The notes beneath the pieces were generated by a model, which saw only the letters and a list, made by a program, of their open reading frames with translations, was not told the DNA's origin and made no database searches. A program made the translations under genes and the position numbers. Of a stretch of DNA of 64,000 nucleotides, positions 23,655-35,311 are shown one piece after another. Numbering within the stretch: position 1 is the first letter of the stretch; every line of letters starts with the position of its first letter. Source of the stretch: Prototheca cutis (lineage: Eukaryota > Chlorophyta > Trebouxiophyceae > Chlorellales > Chlorellaceae); NCBI GenBank assembly GCA_002897115.2, contig BCIH01000004.1, positions 922,324 through 986,323 on the forward strand, read 5' to 3'.

Positions 23655-24632
23655 GGGTCTCGGAGGCAGCGGAACTCGAGATCTCCCTGCGCCACGTGGA
23701 GATTCCGGCGCCGTCGGCGACGCAGGGCAATTCGGAACCAAACAAACGTGGAGAGGCCATCCCAGCGCCATCACCATGTCGAAACAACGTTGCAATGCTC
23801 GTACCAGAGTACTGCGGTTTCAAACATGTTGCAGGCAAGCGCAGGCTGCAAGAAATTGGGAGCTTGGCCCGGGCCAGAGGGGACGAAACGCCGTTGTTGT
23901 GCAGATGCGCGTACGGATTGCCATGAGGCCCCTCGTCAAGGTCATATTGGCCGCAGGCCATGACAATTCAAATCACGCCCTGATAAAAGCAAAAATGCAC
24001 TGTTTCTGAAAAAAGGGGAAGTTGTGCGCAGGCGCAATCCCGGATGACCTCACCCGTGGTGTCCAGTCACATAACGGTACCGGAAGTTGCGGCGCGCTCA
24101 CGCCCCCGCATGAAACGTTGAGACGACCTTCGAAGCTGCCCTCATTTTGGGGCCCCCTTGCAGATCATAGTTTACAGGTGGGGATATGCCACGAACAACC
24201 CACAATTGGAATAATGGTACGGAGTGTCAAGGTGACAAGAATACGGTTGGAACGCCAATTTTCCAGCTGGAGCATGGAGCGACGGTCAAGAGTGTCTTGG
24301 GGGTTGTGAGGACGGAAGGAGCACACACTTGTCCACTGCATGCGCCACATGTGTACAGGCAGGATGTGAAAGGACGTCGTGCACGAAAAAGCCGGCAGGC
24401 GCTCGAGCGCCAGTGGGAACGCCAGAGCAGCTTGCTCCAAAATATGTTCAAGTGCACGTTGAGGGAAGAAAGGAAAGCTTCCAGCAAAACGTTGCCCGAC
24501 CCGTCCAGCGCCGCGAACCCAGACTCACTGCCTCAGAGGAGGAAAACACGCAGCCACAGAGGAGGAGCCGCATTCCAAAAACGGGCTGGCTGCAGTGGCG
24601 TGCACTTTCTTTCTTTCTTTCCAGACCCATCG
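23655..24632. other. spacer bZIP-4 / bZ​IP-5
   Basis: No gene. A perfect palindromic CCACGTGG (G-box type) lies at 23692-23699, 38 bp upstream of the bZIP-4 start codon; no TTACGTCA seen. Confidence 0.5.
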
Positions 24633-27010
24633 TCACCGGTCGTCCTCGAGCTCGATGGCCTCTGGCTCTTCCAGTTCTGGCGCCGCCGCCATTCTTTCCT
24701 CCCACGCCGCAAACAGACTGCTTGGGAAGAAGAGAGAGATTGATGGATCAATAAGCTGCTCCGCCACGAGGCAGCACCCAGAGCCCTTGACCCTGTCTTG
24801 ATAGCCCTCATGCCACCCCTACCGTGATTGTCCTCCTGGACTCACACAACCAGCCTCTCGCTGCATCATTCTCCCCAAACACACACACACACACACACAC
24901 ACACCCCACATCCACACACGCAAAAAACCTTACCAGAGAATATCGGGGAGTTGTGGAGCGCAGGCGATGAAGAGCCTGGCGTTCTGAATGGGATCCAGCA
25001 TAGCAAACAGCTGTCCCGTGGCCTCGGCGACCAGCCGCTGCTCGGCCGCGAGGCTGTGCTCCAGCTCCCACAGGCGCTGTGTCGCAGCCAGACAAGAGGC
25101 GGCGCTGTGGGCCAGTGGCAGGCCCTCCCCGCCCGCCGGCGCGGCGGACGCCGCCTGCAGCAGGGCGCCCCGCTGCCGGAGCAACCCGAGGTACCGCTCA
25201 TGAAAGGAGCTCACAAACGCCGTCATCTGCCGGGCCTGGCGCGAGCTGAGTTGCAATGCCTCCAGCACGTCAGGCCACAGCTTGCCGTACTCGTGCGCGG
25301 GGCCGTGGATGCCCAGCACCTTGGCAAACGTCCCCGGCGCACAGTGCGCAATACGGAAGCTCATCACACACTGAGGTACGGGGATTATTATTTTTTATTA
25401 TTTTTATTTTTATTTTATTTTATTTTTTTTTTTGGGGGGGGGGGGGGGGATTCCACGACGTCCAGTTGGAAAAGAAAGCCAGCACTTCATTCTTGACTGA
25501 ACCCTTGCTGTGCAATGTGCAATCGCAAGCCACGCTCTGACGTCGGAGTGCGGCAACCCCCTCCCTCATTCTCCCTTCCCACCTGCATTACCAAGTAAAC
25601 ATAGAATCCCTCGGAATAACTCACCCCTTCCCTCAAAGCTTTCATCAGCTCTTCCAACAACACTGAGCTGTGCTTGGGCCCCGCGGCCTCCAGATTGGCC
25701 ACCGCATCCCGGCAGGCGGCCACGCAAGCCCTCCAGCGCCGCGCAAGCTCCGGGGTGCCCAGCAGACGAAACTCCTCTCGCTCGCTGCAAGGGTGCGTGT
25801 CGGCATCGTCTGATCAGCACAGCAGCGTTCCCGGTGTTCAAGGTGGTTCATGGCCCGCATGAACACGGGAAACAGATAGTGGTTGCCCTACCAGCCCGTT
25901 GAACATAAAGTTCTCCTCGACCGCCACTGCAACCATGGAATCACTCCCCTAGGATGGCCCCCCCGCACATACACACACCCCACGCAGATTCACTCACACA
26001 CCTGTCCGTGAGGTCTTTGTTGACGTTCCAGTTGGGGCAGCCGCCATTGAAGCAGGAACAGTGGACCAGGGCGTGCTGGCCCATGGTGAGCATGGGCTCC
26101 ATCTTTGCCAGGCAGGGCCGGTCGTAGGCACACACCCATGGCAGGCCCTTGCCCTTGGACTCCTCCAGCAGCGCAACGCAGGCATCCCGCATCGTCATCA
26201 ACCGCTCGCTCACATCCCGGTTCCGGGCCAACTCGACGTGCTCCCGCCGCGCAGCCTCAAGCTGCTCCTTGACCTGTAGGAAGCGGGGAAGGCGGTCGGA
26301 TGTGTGTCCATTGTTTCGTCTTTGCCATTCACATGGCCCCCAGCACGAACAAGCAAGCCCTGCAGTCCCAGCGTTGTGTCGTGCCGGTCCAAAGTAAGGA
26401 GGCCGTTGTGCACCCCGTCGCCCGGTGCATCCCCAGAATCCGACTCCTTGTTCATCCCACCACATTTCCTTAGAACGCAGACACCTTTGCTTATTCCAAA
26501 AAGCAGTCCCCGACGATAAACTGCCCACCTCGCGATGGTGTGAGATGATGTTGTTCCGCTTGTTCCGACACTTCTCTCGATACCGACTCTGGGCCCTGCA
26601 GCGGAGCTCAGGGAGAGGTACTTGGTGATCAATAATTCATGCAACAACCCTGGAGCACAAACCCAAACACGGTCCGAACACAGCACTGTACTGATCCTAC
26701 CTAGCCAGTACAAACCACAAGCCCCCAGCACACGTCCAACCCCCGTCGTGCTCGCTCACACTCTGTTGCGCTCCCTGAGCTCCTTCATCTTTGTTTCCTT
26801 GCTGTGTCCATGGTCCGAAGTGGCGTCCCGCGACGCCTTTTCCGTGTCCTCGGCACCGTAGGACCCGCTGACGCCACTGTCCTCCGAGTGCCGACTGCGG
26901 ACCTGGAGATCGGTGTCGGGCCAAGGTGGGCTTAACCTGGTGCACTGCTCCGCAGGCACAGCCACTCTGTCCAGCCACTCTGATGGGGGTGTGACGTCAA
27001 GCATAGCCAT
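24633..27010 (-). CDS. bZIP-5, class I bZIP with single-exon C-terminal module
   Basis: Six exons: 27010-26760, 26595-26529 (67 nt), 26273-26002, 25784-25625, 25370-24934 and 24717-24633 (423 residues). Basic region RERNRVAQSRYREKCRNKR (about residues 79-97). Zipper KEQLEAARREHVELARNRDV. A Cys/His-rich stretch VHCSCFNGGC follows MEPMLTMGQHA. Then EREEFRLLGTPELARRW. The whole C-terminal module sits in one 437-nt exon: FRIAHCAPGTFAKVLG, ALQLSSRQARQM, RQRGALLQA, LEHSLAAEQRLV, LDPIQNARLF, QLPDIL. It ends in an acidic tail LEEPEAIELEDDR. This exon gives the clearest view of the complete module. Start ATG 27010 is the first in frame; an upstream exon cannot be excluded. Confidence 0.85.
24880..24904. 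repeat. CA microsatellite
   Basis: Dinucleotide run in the last intron of bZIP-5. Confidence 0.9.
25434..25450. repeat. poly-G run after a T-rich stretch
   Basis: G homopolymer preceded by a TTTTA-rich segment (25386-25433), in bZIP-5 intron 4. Confidence 0.9.
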
Positions 27011-27766
27011 GTCGATGTCCTCAATCGTATCGAATGGCTGCGTCCAGTCAATGATGGCCACCCGAGTGGCACTGCGACGTGTGTGGAACCTTCCGCCGAG
27101 CGCAGGCTCAATCGCTCTCCCTCAGCGCCAAGGGCGATGCCCTCAACGGGCCAGAATACACTCAGAAATTTCTAGAATACTTATGTGTGTCAGAGACTGC
27201 GCGTGCGAGGGCTCTGGAGAGCACCAGAGAGGGACGTGTTCCCACCGCTGCATGCCCATGTGGGACACCAAGCAGATCCACGTGAGTTTACGTCAGAGTC
27301 GTGTCATTCACCCGAGGACCCATCGCGCCCCCGCTCGACAGCTTGAATTCGTTCGATCGAGTCTCCGAAACGAATTCCCTCTGTTTGGAGCAATTTTCAG
27401 CCTCGTCAGAATCGGTATTATCCAATACAACGCAACAGTCGATCGATATTAGGTGAAGGGAACTGCTCAGTGGACGATGTACCCACACCTAACAACTAGG
27501 GGCGGATGGGGGGCCTGTTTTGGTGCACGCTCCGCAGTAGAAGCCAGTGCACCTGCCTGTTAACCAAAATAGACACGCAGTGGGGACCATGCCAGTGTCT
27601 AATGGTGCCCAAAAAATACGCATTCGTGGGAATCAAGGTACTTGGGGCTTCAGGGGGGGTAGAGCAGACAATGGCCAGGCTGGGGCGTGTAGTGCATTGG
27701 CACTGCTCGGTGGAAAGATGCGCGGTAACCTTGTACGTCAAACCCCCATCACCCAGTGGCTCGTGT
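27011..27766. other. spacer bZIP-5 / bZIP-6
   Basis: Upstream region of bZIP-5 and 3' flank of bZIP-6; no coding exon supported. Confidence 0.5.
27288..27295 (-). promoter_or_regulatory. TTACGTCA (TGACGTAA) site upstream of bZIP-5
   Basis: 278 bp upstream of the chosen bZIP-5 start. Confidence 0.5.
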
Positions 27767-29741
27767 TCATGATGTCGAGGAACGTGCGGCTTGAGTCGTG
27801 GGCAGCGCCACCTGCTCCAGCCAGCCACGCTCGCCCTCGTCGTCCGGCACTGGGGAGGTGGTATCTGACAGCCCCGACACCTCCTCCCATGCGCCCAGCA
27901 GCCTGTAGATTGAGGTCGATTGCAGGGTGTTGCACAGCCGGCTCGGTCCATGCTCGTGGCCAGAAGTCACTGGGGTCGAGAGAAACTGCCACCGTATCCT
28001 GCAATCGTGGCCCCCAAACACCACTCTCAAGCGCACCCAGCGATGTCCGGCAGGCCATACTTGAGAGAGAGTGTGAGCATCCATGCGAGCTGCATGTGGA
28101 GTGTGGATCGTTCGGATTGGGCGGTTCAGCTCCTGCTCCGATGGGCGTCCGGCCAGCGTTTGCAAATGCAGCGTCAAGCTCCTGTCAGCCCTGCAAGGCA
28201 TTCCATCCTGTGCTGGAAACCAGTGCCACCACTCAACTACCCCTTCGCGCCTGTCGCAGGGAGAGGATGTAATTGAACACAAGCACGGCAACGCGGTTGT
28301 ATAGCTCTCGTTCTTCTCGAAGATTTGCTTCGAGCGCGGAGACCGTGGCCAGCACAGATGCCGCGGCGGCTTCGTTGGCTGTCGGCGGCGCCACAACACC
28401 GGTCTCTGGCACTGCGTCCAGCTGAGCCAAGAGCTCCTCCCGTCGGGTCATGATGCCCGCGGCCTTCTGCCGCAGAATCTGCGCCAGCCGGACCAGCTTC
28501 CGCCCTTGGTCAGGCGTCATTTGCAGCTGCAGCTGCGGGTGGTGGATGCGGAGACAAAACGCATTCATAAACGGGAGGTTCTTGGTTTCTATGCTGTTAA
28601 GCCTGCACTTCCATGAACACGCCCGCTCGCATGCAGGCATGCTCCTCTTAAATGACATGCACTCCCCCGCCAAGAAATCCCCTCAAAAGTCCCCTCCAAA
28701 AAAACCCTCAAAAGTCCACTAAAAAACCGGGCAACAACAAACGCGCCATGACAGTGTTCCAAGGAGGCGCGCGCAGGGCCTCCATGGACTGCCCGACCGC
28801 GCTTAGGAGACTGGGCATGTAGTGGAACACGCGCCAGCGCAGGATCCGCTGCGGGCGAATGGGTGGCGGTGCAGTTGTGGCGTGGCTTCCAGTCCCCTCT
28901 CCCTCCCCAACGGGTGAAGAGCGGGCATGATTGCTGTGTCAAAGAACGTTTCGTCCATCTGCCTGTCTGGCGCCAGGCAACGATCCACAGTGGAAGCAAA
29001 CCAGCACACGGAGTAGGTTATAAATAACGTCAATCATGGCCCATGGCAGCGTACCGCTTGGGAGATCCATTCCCAGAGGTGCGTGTCGAGCTCGGCGGCG
29101 ACGTGCGGCAGCACCTCTTGCGCTTTGAGAATAGCCCTGAGCTGTCCCGAGATGAACCACCAGCGGTCAACGATGGTCTCGGCGGGGAGCTCGGCAAACA
29201 GGGCCGCCGCGGGGGGCGGCAGCGCGGCCTCTCGAAAGCCCACGTCTCGCCCGTGCCCCGTGCAACTCGCGATGGCCAGCCTGCTGGCGAGCGCTGACTG
29301 CCGCGCCAGCATCGCCCGCAGGATGGTCGAGCTGGATGGGGGCCTGCCACCGCCGCCGGGCCCAAACCCTTCTCTGCGCGCCGAGGACCGCACCGACGCT
29401 GTTGGGGCGGCGCGGTATGCCATCAGTGTGTCCAGGGTCAAACGCTGCGTCGCCTGCAATGCGGCCTCGCCCCGCGCGGCCATGAGTGACGCATGGACCA
29501 CTTCGTCATGGACTACTGATGCGGGTCGATGGGCGGAGTCGTCGGCGCGTGAGATCGTGGGTGCGTTCGATTCGAGGTTTCGCATTTCATCGCCGCTAGC
29601 GGCAGCCCTCCGCCCGTCGTGCGATGCGTCGCCGTCCAACAGAGAGCCGCAGGCAAGCGTCTCCGGACGCGGCTGGTGCGGATTCTCAGCATCGTTGTGC
29701 ACCAAAGACGAGCCGTGCCCCGAGCGGGGCCATGGCGCCAA
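27767..29741 (-). CDS. bZIP-6, class II paralogue that has lost its basic region
   Basis: Exons: about 29741-29055 (5' end not resolved), 28848-28747 (102 nt), 28532-28251 (282 nt), 28089-28037 (53 nt) and 27902-27767. Downstream of exon 1 it is a normal family member: ILRWRVFHYMPSLLSAVG, LQLQMTPDQGRKLVRLAQIL, MTRREELLAQL, LEANLREERELYNRV, KYGLPDIA, LLGAWEEVSGLSDTTSPVPD. In exon 1 the zipper-like helix (SLMAARGEAALQATQRLTLD) and PPPAAALFAELPAETIVDRW are present, but the place of the basic region reads NAPTISRADDSAHRPASVV, with no NRxAQxxYR and few basic residues. No in-frame ATG precedes it in this exon apart from one at EMRNLES. Two introns need GC donors (ATG|GCGCGT and CAG|GCGCGA). It could be a dimerisation-only partner or a decaying gene. 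Confidence 0.75.
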
Positions 29742-31053
29742 AGCCAGTTCGACGGATTATGGGCACAGGAGGTTTGCCGCCGGAGCACCGGTCTGCCACG
29801 GGTCTGGGGTGAACAGTCTCTGTGGGTGGTAACCCGTGCAGACCACGGAATCCACACTCATGGGCCGCTGGAAGGTGGACTGCGCGAGTGGGATGGGCGG
29901 TGACCCGCTTCAATGAGTTGAACAGGCACGCACGAGAGGCCACCATACAAGAGGCGCGCGGGCCCTCCCAAAAAAGCCTGTCCACGTTGGACGGGGCGAT
30001 ATCACGTCTAGGCACATGAACACCCGTCGGTGTACCTGGCTCCACTGCGTCAGAAAGGCATTATATGATCACATGGGCAACAGGAAAGGGAATCGAGGCG
30101 CGTCCCACTATCAAATGCCGTTGGCCGGAGCCGGAGGGCCCCGTCAGCCGAGGCCCGACTCAGTTCCGCAACCCTTGTAGTGCGGCCGCAGTGTACTGGC
30201 GAGCTCTGGATCAAACCGCGATGCAAGGCCAATGCCTCTCACGGTAAAGCTGAATGAGCAAAGCTGCCAGTTCGTACAATCTTCCGTCAGCCCATGGATC
30301 AGGTTGGGCCGGAGTTTTCGCCAAACCCCGAGGGAGCGGTTCGTCAAGGAGCTGGGAACAGAAGGCCCTTGTTAATCATGATTTTATTGCATACATTTAT
30401 ACTGTTTCAGAAAGCTTGATTTTCAAGGTGTCGGTCCGCCGCAGTCGGCCCGTCATTTCGGAGACCGGAACTCGACATATTTGGGGAAGGGCAAAGGCAA
30501 AAGCCACGACTCGTGCGCACCATGCGCAATTCCAACAACGACGAAACAGTTTCAAATATGCAAAGATATGTATTATGTTCTATTTCCTCGTTTACTTGAC
30601 CTCAAGGTTGGCAACGAATCTTTCCAGCAAAGTCTACCGGATGTGACAGTTGGCGAATCCCAGGAAACCGCAAACGAGGCCTTCAGAAGCAGAGTCCCAT
30701 GCAGAGCAGACACCAGCAATGACGGGGAAGGTTTAACAAATGGAACATGCAACCAAGGCTTGGTTGGTAAATGTGCAAGTATCATTTCTGGTGAGACCAG
30801 ATAGTCATAAGGAACCCTTTAAAACAGCATGTGATGGCACCATCGAGAATACGGGTTCAAGGGGAGCATGGTGGTCATGGGTTCGTCAATGCTCGATTGG
30901 AGGCAAAGGGGCCTCGGCAGTCGGCTTGCTCAGATCACCAGGACGAGAAAATTCGGTGAGAAAAGCCCCGGAGAAACAGAACACCCCTGGGCATTGCGGC
31001 CAAGAACAAAACTGTGCCTGGGGCGCACATGCACACGTCAATGAGTTCGTCCT
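29742..31053. other. spacer bZIP-6 / bZIP-7, partly AT-richer
   Basis: 1.3 kb, the widest gap in the array. The part at about 30240-30960 is lower in GC than its surroundings. No coding exon, repeat ends or transposon genes recognised. A missing first exon of bZIP-6 may lie here. Confidence 0.45.
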
Positions 31054-33249
31054 TCACACAATAGGATTTGCGACAGGTTCCGGAAGAATGGGAGTCCCAC
31101 TGCGGCTCATGGTGACTTGCAGCCAGAGGCGCTGTCCCTCCTTGTCTGGCACGGGGGCGGAGGTGTCGGAGAGCCCGGAAGCATCCTCCCATGCGCTCAG
31201 CAGTCTGTGAATGGAACATGGACATGGTTGCTTGCCTTGCATGCTGCCAGCAGATCCGCTGGGGTGGGTAAAGGCACTGGCTAGACTGGGATTGGTTAAC
31301 AGAGGCAGTGCCAGTCCCATTCTGGTCCCGACACCGTGTGGAGGCTGGAACCGCAAGTGCTGAGAGATTTGGCCATCCATTCGTCCAAGAGTCCCATCCC
31401 GTAGACTAGCCCACCGCGCCGCCTCACACTCACCCAGCAATGTCGGGAGGCCCATAGCGGATGGACAGGACCATGGTCCGTGCTTGCTGCAGCACGTCGG
31501 GATGGGAAGGCGGTGTCAAGGTACTGGCCGATCGCTCCCGGCATTGCTGGGCAGCACCATGCACCAGGCCGCCCCCCCCCAAAAAAAAATTGTCCCTCTT
31601 AGAAGGAAACCCCCCCCCCCCCAAAAAAAAGGGAAAGAAAAGAAAAGGGGAAAAAACAGACATCATCATTGCAGCACCTGGCGCAAAGTCAAAATGCCAT
31701 CAAACACAATGGCTGCGGTGACGCAGTACATGTCCCGCTCCTCTTGCATGTTGCACTCCAGCCCAGCCACCATGTCTTGGAGCTGCAGCAGTGTGTGGTC
31801 ACCTGTCAATTGGTTAGTTCAGTCATGAGCTCTGATGCCCTGTTTGCAGGGGTCCCAGCCCCATGCACCCGCTTCCCCAGTTCTGGCCCAAAGCCCCCCG
31901 GATGCCAATCCACCTTGAGACTGTGGACACAGTGGTCGCCGAGTGCCGCACTGCGCACAGTGGCCTCAACCGGGGTCAAGCCCGCCAGGAGGCGGCGCCG
32001 CCGGGTCATGATGTCGCCGCACTTCCACCTCGCAGCACGGGCCAGAGCCGCCAACTGCCTGCCCTGAATCGGCGTTAAGCCCAATTGCAGCTGCACAGGT
32101 TTCGTGATTCCATTTTGGTGGTGGGGAGCTGCCGGGAAACGCATGCTCGGCACAGCCAATGTGCAGTCGCTCTTTTCATCAAGGCAGACAAATCATCACC
32201 AGATCACCGAGCCTGCAACATTGCTTTCTCTTTTGATTGATCCCAGAGAAAACAGAAAACAATTGGATCCCCTCACCACGACGGTCTTCCACTCGTCCAG
32301 GCTGGCACCCTCCAACAGGTTTCCAATTTCCCACAGACGGCCATGCATATAGTGCGCCACGCGCCACTTGAGCACTCGCTACGACATGGGTGGGCTGGGA
32401 TCGTTGATGTGGGCAGTCACGACACGCCCCGTGTTTCAGGCAAAGGCCTGGAGGTTAAAAGGCAGACTGCAAGGCCCCCGGCACCTCTCTGTGTGTTGGC
32501 CATACTCCCTGTCTTGGAATCCCCCCAAACAAACCACTCACCCCCTGACAGAGCCAGGCGTGGAGGGTGCTGTCAAGCTCCCCGCCACTACCCGGCAGGG
32601 TGGCCTGCATCTCCAGCACCCGTCGAAGCTGTTCGGAGATCAGCACCCAGCGGTCAGCAATGGCTCGGGGGCTCAACGCCGCAAATGCCGCTGCCTCGGC
32701 CGGAGGCAGCGGCGCGTCGCGGAAAAACTGTGCGCCGCTGTGACACAACGCATGCAGCACAGCCATCTGGCCCAGGCGCATGTGTGGCTCGCCCTCAAAG
32801 CACCAAGCGCCGCGCCGACCGTGCACTGAGCACAGCGGTGCGTTGCTGGAAACGTGAGGGGCGTCTGCGATGCCATGGCCGATGCCGCCGGAGGCAGCTG
32901 CCAGAATACTCAGCCCCTCGGTCCGAAAGGCCAGCAGCCGGTCCAGCATACGGTGCTGCGCTGCCAGGGCGGACGCCTCGGCTCGGGCGGCGGCCAGGGC
33001 CGCCCCAGATTCGACCAACATGGCCGACCGGGCGGCATCAACCTCACGTTTGCGGCCGCGGAACCGGCGCTGGGCCAGCCTGTTGCGCTCGCGCCTGCGG
33101 TCCAAGCCCTCCTCGGGATCGTACAAACGCGGCCGACCCCTGCCGCGCCGGGTGGGGGCTGGGGTGACTGCTCCTCCAGGGTCCTGTGGCTGGTCCTCCA
33201 TGACAGGGAGTCCAGGAGGATCCGTGTCGGGGTTTGCCGATGCGCGCAT
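31054..33249 (-). CDS. bZIP-7, class II bZIP with Yap-like basic region
   Basis: Six exons: 33249-32542, 32378-32277 (102), 32090-31914 (177), 31782-31678 (105), 31486-31434 (53) and 31204-31054; 431 residues. Basic region RRRERNRLAQRRFRGRKREV (about residues 51-70) is uninterrupted and matches the NRxAQxxFR pattern of fungal Yap/Pap1 factors; a short AT-hook-like RRGRGRPR precedes it. Ala-rich zipper, then WCFEGEPHMRLGQMAVLHAL-C (Cys-x18-Cys), LSPRAIADRWVLISEQL, LKWRVAHYMHGRLWEIG, LQLGLTPIQGRQLAALARA, TRRRRLLAGL, NMQEERDMYCV, ARTMVLSIRYGPPDIA and LLSAWEDASGLSDTSAPVPD. ATG at 33249. Confidence 0.88.
31568..31632. repeat. C-run / A-run mosaic
   Basis: Two C homopolymers each followed by an A homopolymer within intron 4 of bZIP-7. 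Confidence 0.85.
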
Positions 33250-33993
33250 GTTCCTAAGAGCCAGGGAAACACCCGCAGAACGTGCCTGGGACTGCGCCGG
33301 CTCTTCGTGAACGACAGCTAGGCAGCTGCCACTGGAGGTGGCCGCAGTGGCACCGCTCCCTGCGAGCTCAGCGCGCGATCTCTGGTTGGCTCAAGGATCC
33401 ATCTGCCCCCTTAGCGTCATCATTGAAGATTCCGAGGCTGGGGGTCGCCAGACATGGGGCTTGGAGTGCGCTCGGCCCGAGTTTGGTGTGGGGGACCGTC
33501 GTCGACGTGCCAAGCCCTACAACCTCGAAACCGATCCAGGCGCGCATGTCCTGCGACTCTGCTGCCCAGCGACCATCGACTCGTTTTATAGTGGCATTAT
33601 TGAGTTCCCAGGTCTACCGACGGTGACGGCGCTTGCTCTCTGAGTCGCTGGGCCATGAGCAGGAGAATGCAGCTGTCGGGAGACAATCGCACGTCCCCTC
33701 TCCTGTGCCCTCCAATTGGGACAGGACGCCGGCGCACACCGAGTCATCGAAGCTAACATCTGCATTCGCCCGGCACTGCTGTGTACGTTGAGTCCAACAC
33801 TGCACGCGTGATTGCATAACAAAAGGCGTTTTGCTCAACAGCCTGTCCCGAGCGCGGCACACCTGCGTCCACCCAAGGAGGTGCTCGTGGAAATGAGCAA
33901 ACAAAGAACGGGATGCTCGGATGATCAGGCCCTCGAGGGCTCCACAAGAGCGTCATGGTACAAGTAGTCAAAACGGGCACTGCACACACGAGG
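33250..33993. other. spacer bZIP-7 / bZIP-8
   Basis: No gene. TTAGCGTCA at 33411-33419 (162 bp upstream of bZIP-7) resembles the array octamer with one inserted base. Confidence 0.5.
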
Positions 33994-35250
33994 TCACTGA
34001 GTACGGGTCTCGAACGCGCGTCGTTGCTTGGCGGCCTCAATCACAGGCCGCTCGCCATAAACGTCCTTGCTGAAAAACTCAGACGGCGTCATCGACAGCT
34101 CCATCCAGTCCCGAAGCGCCTCATCCTCTGCCACGGCGCTGTACGGCTCCACCAGCCCAGAAGATTCCTCCCAAGCCGCTAACATCCTGCAGGAGGGCGT
34201 GTGGAGAGCGCGGAGCTCACCGATGCCTGATCTGCGGTCATCATCACACAGAAATATGCCATGCTCTGCACTTGCACCACGTCATTCCCTTGCTCCTGGG
34301 GTATGACAACGCTGCGCTGCCCCTGCATGACCCAAAACTGTCCCCCCGTTTCGGTGCCCAAAACATATACACACACGCGTCAGCAGCAAGCCCATTTATA
34401 TTCACCTTGCAACGTCGGGCGTCCCGAACATGTATGCCAGCACCACCGTTCGTGCTTTCTGCGAGATTTTTTGGGAGGAGTTGGAGATGTGATGATGCGG
34501 ACCCATCACGTGCATGGTTTCCGATTCCAAGGGAAGACAGTCTTGCTCAGAGCCCACCTTCCCCAGAGTCACCGCCACAACCCCACGAATATCACCGCTC
34601 ACCTGCACCAGCGTAAGCACATTACTAAACACTCCAAAGGCTGCCAGCGCATACACATCCCGCTCCTCCGCCATGTTCTTGTCCAGTGCCGCTACCAGAT
34701 CCAGCAGCTGCAGGTTTGTTTTGACGGGCATGGCGTCGTGGGCTGCATGGCTTTCAGAGGCCTCCCGGCCAAACAAACCACCGGGCCACAACCGCACCAA
34801 AGGCAACGGGCGCGCATTACCACGACAATGGAAAGAAAGAAAATCAGCAAAAACAAAACGCACGCTGAGGCTCTCCGTGCAAAAGCTGTGCAGGGGCGCC
34901 GCTTCTTCGGAGGCCTTGACCGCAGCCATGTCCGCCAGGACTGCCCGCCGCCGGTCCATGATCTTGCCCAGCTTCCAGCGTGTGGCGCGGGCCAGGCGCA
35001 CCATCTTTTCACCCTGGTCCCTGGTCAGTCGTAGCTGCATCATCAGGGTTTTCCAGTCCTCCAACGTCGCCTCCCGGGTCATGTACCGCACCTCGCCCAT
35101 CCGGCCTTGCATGTAGTGCGCCACACGCCACTTGAGGAACCGCTGCGGTGTGAGGGGAAAGGGGGTTTCTGTTTGGGATTTGCTTGCATATTTGTGGGTG
35201 TCTCTATTCTCCCTGGCGTGTCTCCTGGAAAACAGGAAGGGGGGACACAC

Positions 35251-35311
<61 letters not shown>

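Noticed and set aside
25884..25936. Extra exon of bZIP-5 encoding VAVEENFMFNGL
   Set aside because: Including it breaks the phase with the following exon, whereas direct joining of 26002 to 25784 keeps the frame.
26985..26996. TGACGTCA near the bZIP-5 start as a promoter site
   Set aside because: It lies inside the coding exon (codons for LDVTP) and so was not counted among the upstream sites.
30240..30960. AT-richer patch as a transposon or foreign insert
   Set aside because: No terminal repeats, target duplication or transposase/reverse transcriptase motif could be seen.
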